From Chara braunii (lineage: Eukaryota; Streptophyta; Charophyceae; Charales; Characeae): a DNA stretch of 48,409 nucleotides. The notes below the pieces were generated by a model, which made no database searches, was not told where the DNA came from, and saw only the letters and a list, made by a program, of their open reading frames with translations. A program made the position numbers and the translations under genes. The stretch is taken from contig BFEA01000575.1 of NCBI GenBank assembly GCA_003427395.1, forward strand, positions 664,324-712,732, read 5' to 3'. This document shows positions 32,370 to 42,057 of the stretch, piece after piece (the stretch's first letter is position 1; the number at the start of each line of letters is the position of its first letter).

Positions 32370-35165
32370 TTGGACATCCGAGTTTCTGTCCTGGTAGGTT
32401 ATTTGCTGACCATATCAGAGGCAGCGAATGACAAGCTTCTTCAGCAATGTCAGAAGAATCAAAAACGATTCACATATCAATGTGTTCAGAGGGTGCCAAA
32501 GAAGAAAAAGGACGACGAAGCAAAAGTAGACTCTCCTCCATCGGAACCGAGACCCATTGTAAACATGTCTGACGCGCCTGAAATTGCTCGGGTCGCTACC
32601 ATTTCATATGCAGAGAAGGATCACTTTGTCCGTGTTCGATCTGTTATGTGGAAGAGTGAAAAATGCGATTGTGAGGTATGGGGTAAACCGTCCAATGCTC
32701 TCGTTGATATTGGATCGTGTAATGTGGCAATATCCTTGGAAACCATTCGAAAAACTGGACGATTGAATTCGATTCTTCCCTTGCCCGGGAAAGACAACTA
32801 CGTCTCCGTCAATGAAGAAACCATGAATATAGTCGGAGTTATCGAAAATGTAGCCGTCAAGGTAGGCCGAGTACATGCCCCGGTTAACGCGTTAGTCATC
32901 GATGTGCAGTCATACTCGGTACTGTTGGGATTACCCTGGACGATGGCTGTGGGTGCGCGAATACATTTTGACTCCAAACAACTTATCCTTACACACACTG
33001 GAGGAAAGCCTCAGACTGTTCCGCTACGAGTTTCCACTCGATCATCAAAAAAGAATCCCAGTCTCATCCGAATGGGAATGATCCAAGTCCGGAGTCCGGA
33101 AGATTCGTTTGAAAAGAGTGACGAGGACTGACACCCTTCTGATGATGATGTGTGTGACCAACGAGACTATGATGAACTGTTAAATTACATGCCTACCGAG
33201 AAGGAATGAAGTCGGTTGGTCGAGCTGTTCGATCACAAGGCTAAAGAAGAATTCCGGATAATCCCTACTACCACGCGGTCATTTGATCTAAACACAGAGA
33301 GCAACGAGCTTAGCCCTGTTCCGCCTGTATCCCTTCTTGCGCCAACAGAAACACAGATTCCTGCAACGTCCTTCCTTGGAGAACCTATTTTGCAAATTTA
33401 AGATATAGCTGACCTCTTGGAACCCCCTCGAACCTTGTACGAGGGCGTGCTTTCATAGTGAGAAAGATATCTGCAAATGAATCAATACCTAGATTTTTCC
33501 ATCTCCCCGCTCAGACCGTTGCTCACGCAAGGTGTTGTGATCGCATTAATTAGGCAAGAGGCCGAAACCCCGATCAATGATGTTCCCAATCTGATGCAGG
33601 AAATGGCGGAACTAACTGGGGTAGAAATCCCAACAAGCATCACTAACCTCGAGACCGGTGCCGAACCTAAGGAAAATGAAATGATCAGCCCGGTCGAGTC
33701 AAAGATGCTTGCTACCGTTTTTTCGGTCCAAACCAGTAGCTCCGTGTTCTTCAGCGTAGATGATAAACGACCAATGAGACCAGATTGGATCGATATACTG
33801 CTTGACATTTTCGAATGACCAGCGATCACCTTACCCAGTCATGTTCCCAGAGAAATTTGCAAGTCTTTGATTGATGTATTGCATGGATATGCTAAGGTAT
33901 TGAGTTCACACGATAACGATATTGGGTTGTCAAGCATGATTGAACATGCGATCCTCACAGGGGATCATCTACCGATTAGTTGCACTCCCTATCGGTACTC
34001 TCTGGCGCAACGACTGACCGCGTTCCAAAGAATAAAGGAGTTTGAAGCTAATGGATGGGTTGAACCTGCCATAGGACCATGGTCGTTTCCTGTGATACTT
34101 GTACCGAAAAAGGTGGGAGGGATTCTTATATGTATTGACTACCGAAAGTTGAATGACATCACGATTAAGGATGTGTATCCCCTCCCTTGGATTGATGATT
34201 TGTTGGATGCTATTGGTGGTGCACGATTTTTCAGTAAGTTTGATGTTCGTCGTGGATTCCACCATCTCCTGGTTCGAAAAGAAGATCCCCCGAAGATGAC
34301 GTTCGTTCTTTTCGAAGGGACTTGGCAATGGATTCGATGCCCGATGAGAATTTGCAATGCCTCAGCCACGTTTTAGCGCACGATGAATATGACTTTCTAG
34401 AACTTTGTGCGAAAAACGAGGCTGTCACAGAGCATTATCAATTATTGTGTGACAGTACATATGGATGATATCCTTGTGTACTCAAGTTCCTATGAAGGAC
34501 ACGTGCAACACATCGAGTGGACTCTACACACACTGAAGGACGTCGGACTCAAGGTGGCTCTCGAAATGTCAGTTTTTTCTCATAGAGATCTCCTTTCTCG
34601 GCCACGTGGTGACGGACAAAGGGTTGCAGTCAGAACCTCAGAAGGTAGCAACCGTAAAAGACGCGCCGGTGCCGACCTCAGTAACACAAGTACACGCCTT
34701 TTTGGGGCTGACATCGTACTATCGAAGGTTTATCAAGGGATTGCAGCAATCGAGATACCACTCACGAACTTGTTAAAAAAGGATCAGCCGTTGATATAGA
34801 TCCCGCAGTGTGATCGGGCCTTTAGAAAACTCAAGGCGTCTCTGATCTCGGCCCCGGTGTTCATAAGACCGGACCCAGAAAAGTTTTGTGTTCTCATCAC
34901 CGATTGGCAGCCTGAAGCGATCTCAGGGATCTTGGCCGAGGTGGGACCTGACTGTCTGGAACACGTGGTGGAATACGCGTCCAAATCGGTACCTTCCTGC
35001 AAGCGGAACTACTCTGTTCCAATGGGAGAATGCTACGCGGCCTTGTGGGGAATCAGTCACTTCCGAGCTTATTTATATGGCTGGAAGTTCATATTGGTGA
35101 TCGATCATGAACCACTGTTGGCTCTGAAGAAGTCCAAGGATTATTCGGGTATGATCGGACGATAG
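32370..35165 (+). pseudogene. pol: Element 2 Pol: protease, reverse transcriptase, RNase H
   Basis: One main frame with about ten stops (for example 33129, 33207, 33399, 33816, 34374, 34398, 34797 and 35163). Aspartic protease with ALVDIGSCNVAIS, Asp at 32706, where the family has D-T/S-G. A long Glu/Pro-rich linker (about 33100-33800). RT from about 33890: PYRYS, GWVEPAIGPWSFP, CIDYRKLND, FSKFDVRRGFH, and HMDD at 34458-34469 in place of Y-[VLM]-DD. Between about 34575 and 34740 the RT thumb is in another frame, then the main frame resumes, so two compensating indels are likely. RNase H about 34890-35110 with TDWQ, GECYA and IDHEPL. The final TAG at 35163 replaces a likely Trp. Inactive. Confidence 0.87.
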
Positions 35166-35384
35166 GCTACCACGTTGCAGAGCATGGATTTTGGCATTCG
35201 TCATCAGAAACTCGAGAAACACGGCAACACGGACGGTAAATGCATCGTCCCGACAAGGTACCCAGAAGTGAGAAAGTGACATCGTGGCACGATCCGGAGC
35301 CAAAGAACGAGTCCCAGTACGGTAAAGTGGAGTTCCTTATGAAGGATTGAGTGGACACGTGCTCTCTCTCCTTTTCCCGGAACA

Positions 35385-35672
35385 ATGACGACCTCTTCTT
35401 CATCGACTCCTTCTTTCAACCCCACCAATTTACCTCCCCCTCCGCATTCGGAATTTTTCGCCAATCTTCCGGACAAGTTATGTTATTTTTGCACGTGTAT
35501 TTCACGGGTTTATGGGGTAGACTGCTATCCCTTTGAGTCGGGGTTCACCGACTGGGTAGAATGTGCCACGTGTGTCAATCATGCGCATGGTGCGTGCGTT
35601 CAATACCGAAGGAGTAGTAAGGCGTGGAGGTACCCTCTGTGTCGAACGGACAAGCTTCCCACAAAAGTTTGA
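35385..35672 (+). pseudogene. PHD-type zinc finger between RNase H and integrase
   Basis: A 95-codon frame in the same phase as the preceding RT-RNase H. After a Ser/Pro-rich start it has the PHD spacing C-x2-C-x23-C-x2-C-x4-H-x2-C-x11-[Y]-x2-C (residues 33, 36, 60, 63, 68, 71, 83, 86), with the typical Trp before the third pair (DWVECATCVNHAHGAC). The seventh ligand is Tyr (TAC), one transition from Cys. PHD fingers read histone H3 tails and could steer integration to chromatin states, as chromodomains do in chromoviruses. That role is inference. The integrase's own HHCC zinc site is separate and lies downstream (about 35895-36015), so this is an additional domain. It could also be a RING-like or other cross-brace finger. 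Confidence 0.65.
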
Positions 35673-35731
35673 TTCGAGGTCCCCAGAACTGACGACCCCG
35701 AATACGGCGAAAAATACCGAAGGGCAAACCA

Positions 35732-36915
35732 TTGGACCATCTCACTAAGCATGACAGGCGTAGGGCCACCGAGAAGTCCCGAGATTATCGATGGATCAAC
35801 GGTCATTTGGAAAAACGTAAAACAGACGGATCGGGATTATGGTTGACGGTTCCTTACCAATTTCAGCGATATGACTGGACCAAATCGGCGCACGAGGAGC
35901 AGGCCGCTCATTTTGCGATATGTGTCACCGAAGTGACCATCGATCAAAATCGATGGTTCTGGTCTAATATTTGCGATGACGTGAGACACGTGGTTGCTAA
36001 CTATCTAGTTTGTGTTGCCGATCGTACGCCCTTTCGATGGTAAAACACGATAGTCCCGATGGAGGTAGAACGTCCTTTCCTGTGAGTTAGTGTGGATACG
36101 ACAGATATTGACGTGCCACTTGGCCCCAACCGTTGTGAGCATTCCATTCTCTTGGTGTTGATTGACTATTTCTCGAAGTACATCGAAGTTTACCCATGTA
36201 AGACATGTAAGGCCTCAGAGATAGCTACGTACATCGGCCGATCCCTCAATACCCATCTAAATACAGAAGAGATTCTAACTGACAATAGGTCTAAATTCAA
36301 AACCGAGGTAGAGGAACTATTGATGCGTCGTGGTGTTACTCTCCGACACACTGCTCCCCATGTCTCTCTGTCCAATGGGCTCGTCGAGAATGCGAACCGC
36401 ATGATTAAGACCGCTCTTCGCAGAAACTTAGCGGCCAATAATACGCGTCCTTGGCCCAAGATAGTATATCAAATCATTGGGACCCATCAAGTGACCCCTC
36501 ATGAGTCCACTGGATTCACCCCTTTCAGCTTCGAACCAATAGCATCCCATGTGTCGACAATCGAAGTGCCTCGGAAAATGCTGAAAAAGGGGGAAGGGAC
36601 ATGCGGTTGACCCTCAAGGCCAAGGCTAAACGGTATGCGGAATTGATGGAAAAGGCTATCCCTAGGCTAGCCCAAAAAAGACAGAAAATGACCGAACTGG
36701 CCCACGGTAGGCAGGTCCGTAGTTACGAGGCCCGGAATGGGAACGCAGGCCCACAACACCTGTATAAATTAGGGGACCTAGTGCTGGTATGTAAATGTGC
36801 ACACGACCGGAAACTTGCTCCCAAGTTTTCTGGCTGCTTTCGAGTAGTGGAACTCGGCCCTAACGAAGCTAATACTGTGCGCATCGCTCCCGAAACTGCC
36901 ATTTTGTCAAAATGA
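35732..36915 (+). pseudogene. Element 2 integrase
   Basis: The N-terminal HHCC-like region (YRWINGHLEKR, AHEEQAAHF, then NYLVC with one Cys replaced by Tyr) runs to 36043. The catalytic core is open from 36092 to 36610 and keeps the D-D-E triad: Asp 36095 (VDTTD), Asp 36281 (LTDNRSKF), Glu 36386 (NGLVENANR). A frameshift near 36600 leads to the C-terminal region (GDLVLVCKC...APKFSGCFRVVELGPNEANTV), a GPY/F-like module. The frame ends at TGA 36913, which lies inside the hairpin element inserted at 36899, so the native C-terminus is lost or was displaced. Stops near 36041 and 36080 interrupt the region between NTD and core. Confidence 0.85.
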
Positions 36916-37230
36916 ACATCTTTATTTTTTTGAACGAAATTGAAACATAGTTTTTTGGCCGAAAACTCGTCAAAATTTACTGTTTTTGAGGGTCCGGCGT
37001 TTGTAAAATGCTGGACCCCTGGCTGTACATGGACCTAGCCTGACACCAGCTACCTCCCGGCAGTCCTGCCTGGAGGTGCCTGATCTCAAGCTAGGTCCAT
37101 GTGCAGCCAGGGGGCCAGCGTTTGTAAGACGCTGGACCCTAAAAAATAACAAATTTTGACGAGTTTTCACCCAAAAAACTCAGTTTCAATTTCGTTCAAA
37201 AAATAAAAAATGTCAATTTTGACGAAATGG
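36899..37230. mobile_element. 332-bp foldback MITE with 141-bp arms
   Basis: 36899-37039 and 37090-37230 are inverted repeats of equal length (ends CCATTTTGTCAAAATG and the corresponding complement), separated by a 50-base loop. The arms differ by scattered substitutions and can form a hairpin over almost the full element. It sits at the end of integrase and supplies the present stop codon. No protein and no clear target duplication. Transcripts through it would be a double-stranded RNA source. Confidence 0.85.
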
Positions 37231-37476
37231 TCGTTCCGAGACCGGTGCCAACCATAGCTCTCTTCCTATCGTTCGTCATATTTCCTACCTTCGCCCCCTC
37301 CCACCCTCTGAGGACCCTATCTTGCCTTCGTCTTCTTTCTCTAGCCCAGACGAGGATCTTGCTTCCCTCACTTCATCTGGTACCACTTCTCCTCGGTCTT
37401 CGCCATGAATTTCGCCATCGAGCCGGCTCTTCCTCCATAACTTCTTCAACCTCGACCTTCGTTGCAGTTTCACTAA

Positions 37477-38859
37477 GTGACGCATCCTCATCTCAGTCCC
37501 GATCTCCTCCGGTTTGTGCGGCTGTTTAGCTACCGGGCTTGGTACGCGGCGGTAGATGTAATGATCTCAACGGATCAGGGAGCAGTGGTCATCTTGGTGG
37601 AAGCATCGGCGTTCGAACGATTCTCCCGGCCTAATCAGAGCAACTTAACCGTGATTGTCGCCTTCAGTGGCGACCTATGTACCATCGACTCGCAGCAGCG
37701 TGACGGGTTGGTCACGAGTCTTTACGAGTGGGGACAGACATTGGTGGCAGATTGGCTGTGACGGCTGGCCCGAACAGGCCGACAGGTGGTGGGAACCAAG
37801 TGTATCGATACCTTTTCTCTTCGGACTAGCAACACTGATTGCCCAACTCATCCACTTCCCCCTCTTCGTCCTTATCCTTTGCGCAGATGAATAGCCTGTC
37901 TACCTTCTCCCTCCCCTCGGATCTTCCAACTCTTTGGCCATCTTAGGCAGCTCCCCTCGGATTCTCACCTCGGAGATTCGTTCGGCCTCGATCCCTCCTT
38001 TCCATCCTTCTTACATTCATAAGTGGGGATAATTCGCGTCAATAAGTGTGTGTATGTTAACGGTGAGGTGTCATTGGGCTCGATACTACAGTAAACGGGA
38101 ATTGGAGATGTACAACGAGATCTCGCTAGTACAAGCGTAGGTGTGGCCGACAGGATGGAAACCTGTGGCACTCTGATCGGCCTTCTTTGTGGGGAGATCG
38201 TTGAAGGTGGAAGAGCGACTGTTGCGTACGAGATTCTCATGTTTCTGTCTCAGCTCGTCGACGATCTACCGACGAACATTATCTCCTTCAATCCGAGCGA
38301 TCCTAGCCAGGCCGAACCTGTCACTTTGGAAAGGACGTTGACGTCAATAGTAATCAGGACGAACTGCATAGAAGACTTTTGTCAATACTTGAGCGATCAC
38401 GACCCCATGGTTTGGCGCTTTCTAGACCTGGACGATCTTGCACCCAATAATTTTGATCTAAACGAATTCTAGAATGCTCATCGGGCACACAGCGAGGTGC
38501 CATCGGACGACGATCTAGGGCGCATAGCTATCGCGGGTCTGTCGGTGGAAGAAGAGTCGAAAGCCAGGTCGACATCCAAAGAAGAAGAGGAGACATCAAT
38601 ATCCAAGCTTTGGAAGCCTCTACCAACCCGATCGCCACCTGCTGCACGAGGAAGATCTGCTCTAAGCCCCGAAGTCCCCTCCGACGTCGTCAGTCGACAC
38701 GATGGCGCAGAATCCTCCTGTCGGCGCTACCTCCTCCGCCCCCTCCGTGCTTCGTTCCCGTCCTCCTCCCAGCACGAGCGCTCCATCCTCTTCCCATCTA
38801 CCGCCGTCCTCTTGATTACCTTTCTTTCTCTCCACTCCCTCACACCGAATTCCCCTTAA
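37477..38859 (+). pseudogene. Post-integrase reading frame (ORF3) of element 2
   Basis: A single phase holds three open blocks, 37477-37761, 38143-38472 and 38497-38859. The last two are separated by one TAG (38470). The middle block is the most protein-like (acidic, hydrophobic pattern such as GRATVAYEILMFLSQLVDDL, WRFLDLDDLAPNNFDLNEF); the third is Ser/Glu-rich with basic ends. No domain is recognised. Its place between integrase and the 3' LTR is where env-like or accessory ORFs occur in some plant Ty3/gypsy elements, but no signal peptide or clear transmembrane anchor is visible, so I do not call it env. Some block starts rely on non-ATG codons; the nearest ATG of the middle block is 38155. 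Confidence 0.4.
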
Positions 38860-39272
38860 ACTACCGCATCTTCGCCAACCAGCTTTTCTGCCACCATTTC
38901 ACCGTGCGACTTCTTTGCACAGTTTTCCCACATCACGCCCTGCCCTTCCCTCTCAATATTCTTCTTTTCAGTGTCACCTGGAGACAGTACAACCACATGG
39001 AGTTGTATTGCATCATCTCTGGGACCTTTCCCACCGTAGAGAACTATGAGTCCCTACGTGACAATGTCCTCCGTACTATCCCAATCGTTTATCCCGACTA
39101 TCTCCTATCCCTCTCCCGACCAAATCATCTGTTCCCTCGTGCGCACCGAACCGCCCACTTTGTTGATCTCGGTGACGAAGCATCCGACTACTTCCCTCCA
39201 CTCCAAGCTAAGTGGCGTAGACCACTCCAACACCCTCTCCTTGTCAGCTACCGCCGAGCGGACTTTCAGTGA
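38610..39272 (+). CDS. Unassigned 220-codon open frame (ORF4) of element 2
   Basis: ATG-initiated and open to 39272, overlapping the end of ORF3 in another phase. Pro-rich early part, then a more protein-like half (YNHMELYCIISGTFPTVENY, RTAHFVDLGDEASDYFPPL). No family recognised. It may be a second accessory ORF, or the continuation of ORF3 after a frameshift near 38,860, since ORF3 becomes low-complexity where this one becomes protein-like. Confidence 0.35.
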   Translation: MEASTNPIATCCTRKICSKPRSPLRRRQSTRWRRILLSALPPPPPPCFVPVLLPARALHPLPIYRRPLDYLSFSPLPHTEFPLNYRIFANQLFCHHFTVRLLCTVFPHHALPFPLNILLFSVTWRQYNHMELYCIISGTFPTVENYESLRDNVLRTIPIVYPDYLLSLSRPNHLFPRAHRTAHFVDLGDEASDYFPPLQAKWRRPLQHPLLVSYRRADFQ

Positions 39273-39574
39273 CGAAGCAGAAGCAGGCAGGATCGGCGGA
39301 CCATGATGGCATCACCTGGACAGGTAGGGAGTTGCACATGATAGGGCTGGATGATAAAGATCCAGAAAGTACGAGCCAACGGATTCACGAAGACATTGCA
39401 ATTGAAGTTGGCGTCAACATGAACTCTGACCTGATCTAGTGCTAATACAAGATTTTGGTAATCCTGATACGCTGGGTTCCTCATTCACCCCTTCTTCCTC
39501 CTTCGCCGTGTAAGCTAGCCTTCGTACATGCAATCAGGAGATTGCATAATTTTGGAACCCCTTGAGCGTCACAT
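39273..39574. other. Between ORF4 and 3' LTR
   Basis: No gene. A polypurine tract is expected directly before 39575 for plus-strand priming, but none is clear; decay or a misplaced LTR border could explain this. Confidence 0.4.
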
Positions 39575-40162
39575 ATGTGACGTGCCAGCTTCCGGACCTG
39601 CGCCATCTCTCCCCCTCCCCCCCCACCCCCCCCTTGTTTCAAATTTTGGTGTTTCTGCAAATAGACCGACGAAGCCTGTTTTTGTATTTCCATGAATTAA
39701 TGTGCATTGTTCGTAATCAGGGAGGTCCGTCCTTCTCAGGACCTTTGTCATTCTTGGATCGATTTTTGGAATTTCATCTTTTTGCAATTCAGGAAATACA
39801 TGCGAATTACGCGCGCCTTAGCGAGCGAGCTAGGGTTTTAGCTCGACGGTTAGGAATTATGGAATAAGCGGGGCCCGACGTGTCCTTTTTTTCTTTTCAT
39901 GAATGTTATCGGCCTCGTATCGGAAAATTCTCGGACTTCTTGTGTGAATTTGAAAATACGTAGGACTCTTTCCCACGTTCACTCTACGTGCGAAACTGAC
40001 GTTTTTTCAATTTGAATTAACATAGGATTTTGAACGAGATGTAACTGTTTCGGTGCCCTTTTTGCTTTCGTATCGGGCCATGCATGCAAAGCTCTTCAAC
40101 CTCCCCCCCCCCCTTCCCTCTCTGTTTCCCCCGCTACCTTCGACACTCTTTTCTTCACGCTC

Positions 40163-40187
40163 ACACTCTATCTCTCTCTCTTTCTCT

Positions 40188-40234
<47 letters not shown>
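40163..40234. repeat. (CT)n microsatellite in 3' LTR
   Basis: CT/CTTT run at the position where the 5' LTR has TCTA tetranucleotides. Confidence 0.9.
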
Positions 40235-40239
<5 letters not shown>

Positions 40240-40550
40240 TTCTGTAACAACTTTTCCATCTCTTCTTTGCCTCTGAATCTTGGTTCCGTTTCATGCTATC
40301 CTTCGCGCCCTTCTTCTTCCTGCTCTAATCCTTGCGTCGAGAATACCCTGTCGATTTCCTCCTCTTCCCCTCTAGCCAAGGAGACGCGCAGTGTAAGAAG
40401 GAAATTCCTGATATACGACGATTTTGATTGGCTACAATTGGGATCCGAAGGATCGACATGACTTTCATTGGATGATTATCCTCGACCCTCCCCCTACCAC
40501 TCCCCACCTCAGTCTTAATCCCTCCGAGCATCTACCTCCTTTTCCGCAGC

Positions 40551-40556
40551 TATAAA
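40551..40556 (+). promoter_or_regulatory. TATA box of the 3' LTR
   Basis: TATAAA conserved with the 5' LTR copy at 28955, in near-identical context, supporting a real promoter element. Confidence 0.55.
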
Positions 40557-40914
40557 TTCCGCAAGCGCTCCCGAAAATCTCTCTCTCAACTGATCGACCA
40601 ACTTCCGGGAAGCCGCGACTAAAGGTTGCATGCGATACGCCAGTCGAAAAATCCTGACGAGTCGACTGTAGTCTTACCAATTGTGCGGTGGATCACTCGA
40701 CGAACTGTGGAATCCTGGCAAGACCGTGCATAGACTGAGTCGGCGTGGTGACGATCGCTATGCTGGACGTAGCACGTGACGACAGGAATCACAATCCTGA
40801 GTTGAGTGAGTGTATGGCATGTGATCACAGTGGAATTTCATGGAGGATGCGCCTCTTTTCGCTTCAAGTCTAGTATGCAATCGTGAGTTCTGTTCACGCG
40901 GCATTTAAGCCGAA

Positions 40915-41105
40915 TTTTTTTCGACCAGGTCATCAGACCTTTTTCGTGTGTAATTACCTTCTGTCTTCTTCTCTCGTCCGATCCATGTCTCGCCTCCCTT
41001 GCACCTCCTNTTTTTTTCGACCAGGTCATCAGACCTTTTTCGTGTGTAATTACCTTCTGTCTTCTTCTCTCGTCCGATCCATGTCTCGCCTCCCTTGCAC
41101 CTCCT
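40915..41105. repeat. 95-bp direct duplication flanking a single N (assembly join)
   Basis: 40915-41009 is repeated at 41011-41105 around N 41010. The 5' LTR has this segment once (about 29338-29432), which shows directly that the duplication is artefactual. Confidence 0.93.
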
Positions 41106-41295
41106 TGCTATTATGTTTCTGCTATAATGGATGGATTATGATGATTTCTCTCCTCCTACTTTGATACAAGCATGCAATAGATTTTGCTTGAGGACTTGTG
41201 TGAGTATGTTGATAGATCTAATGAAATGAGGGAATGGACTGATCGAATGAAGGATGCATGATTAGGGAGAATCTTGTGCTTTACCCTTTTTTGCC

Positions 41296-41829
41296 ATGTG
41301 GGCTGATCACCATAATCCAACTGGGCGCCGACTTCCCGCACCTCCGCCGTGTCCCTTCCCGTACAATGAGGAGAGGACATGTGTATGTGAGTGGGATGTA
41401 CAAGAAGTTGTCGCCAAGATCGGCGGGCGTTATTACTTTCCACCTGAAACCCGATGCTCCGGATTCGTTGGTGCAGGATTCGTGATTATCAATACGCATT
41501 TCCCGCCTTATTCCTTGTTATTGTCATTTCATGAGTTAATTGTCATCCCGTGGGCGGCACTGGCACCTCATTGGCCTAACACTCTGTGTAGCGACTGTCG
41601 TCGTACCGAGCGTCACCAAGCTAAGGGCTTCCTTTACCGCACACGTGGTGAGGATGAACATAAGGAGAGAGCTACTCGATTGCATCCCTCCACGTCGGAT
41701 TCGGAATTGTGTAGCGAACGGCGGCGAGATCTCATCCGAAAACGAGATACCACGTATGTGTCCTCCCCCTTTCATTCGAAACGTAGGGCAACGGCTCACT
41801 GGGAAGTCCAACAATACTTTTTAGATTGA
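41296..41829 (+). CDS. Open frame within the 3' LTR, unknown product
   Basis: 177 codons, counterpart of 29582-30073. The upstream ATG used in the 5' LTR copy is followed here by a TAG (near 41262), so the frame begins later. It reads on past the position of the TGA in the 5' copy. Unknown function; see the 5' LTR entry. Confidence 0.3.
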   Translation: MWADHHNPTGRRLPAPPPCPFPYNEERTCVCEWDVQEVVAKIGGRYYFPPETRCSGFVGAGFVIINTHFPPYSLLLSFHELIVIPWAALAPHWPNTLCSDCRRTERHQAKGFLYRTRGEDEHKERATRLHPSTSDSELCSERRRDLIRKRDTTYVSSPFHSKRRATAHWEVQQYFLD

Positions 41830-42052
41830 ATTCCTCATCGTTATAAGAACCCGCGCGCGGTCGTTTCTTTAGACCGCGCGACGACGGACCTTTTTCTTAT
41901 TAAAGTCGGACCAACACGGGGGATTTCAGTTCCGTCTGTGTCTCCACACTCAATTTCCCCAAAAATCCTTCACACCCTATTTCCGCTGTTCTTCCCGGGG
42001 CCCTTTCGCAAACCAAAACGCTCCGACTGGGAAGCAGCGCAGGGTGTGAGGT

Positions 42053-42057
42053 TGCAC
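42053..42057 (+). repeat. Candidate 5-bp target duplication TGCAC, right
   Basis: Matches 27948-27952 on the other side of element 2. Confidence 0.5.

Larger units (their letters stand above)
27953..42052 (+). mobile_element. Ty3/gypsy LTR retrotransposon 2, full length, about 14.1 kb
   Basis: Two long direct repeats (27953-30862 and 39575-42052) bracket gag, protease, RT, RNase H, a PHD-like finger, integrase, and a 2.6 kb post-integrase region. The primer-binding site TGGTATCAGAGC follows the 5' LTR with no gap. Order of domains (RT and RNase H before integrase) is Ty3/gypsy. LTRs have diverged visibly and contain separate insertions and microsatellites, and every protein is interrupted, so this is an old, inactive copy. 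At 14.1 kb it is unusually long, due to 2.4 kb LTRs and the extra 3' region. LTR borders (ATGTGA...GGT) are not the usual TG...CA and may be off by a few bases. Confidence 0.88.
39575..42052 (+). repeat. 3' LTR of element 2
   Basis: Pairs with 27953-30862 and lacks the 480-bp insertion. It contains a CT microsatellite at 40163-40234, TATAAA at 40551-40556, an open frame at 41296-41829, and an artefactual 95-bp duplication around N 41010, so its true length is about 2.38 kb. Confidence 0.9.

Noticed and set aside
37477-39272. env gene of a retrovirus-like element
   Set aside because: No signal peptide, furin-type site or C-terminal membrane anchor is visible; position alone is not enough.
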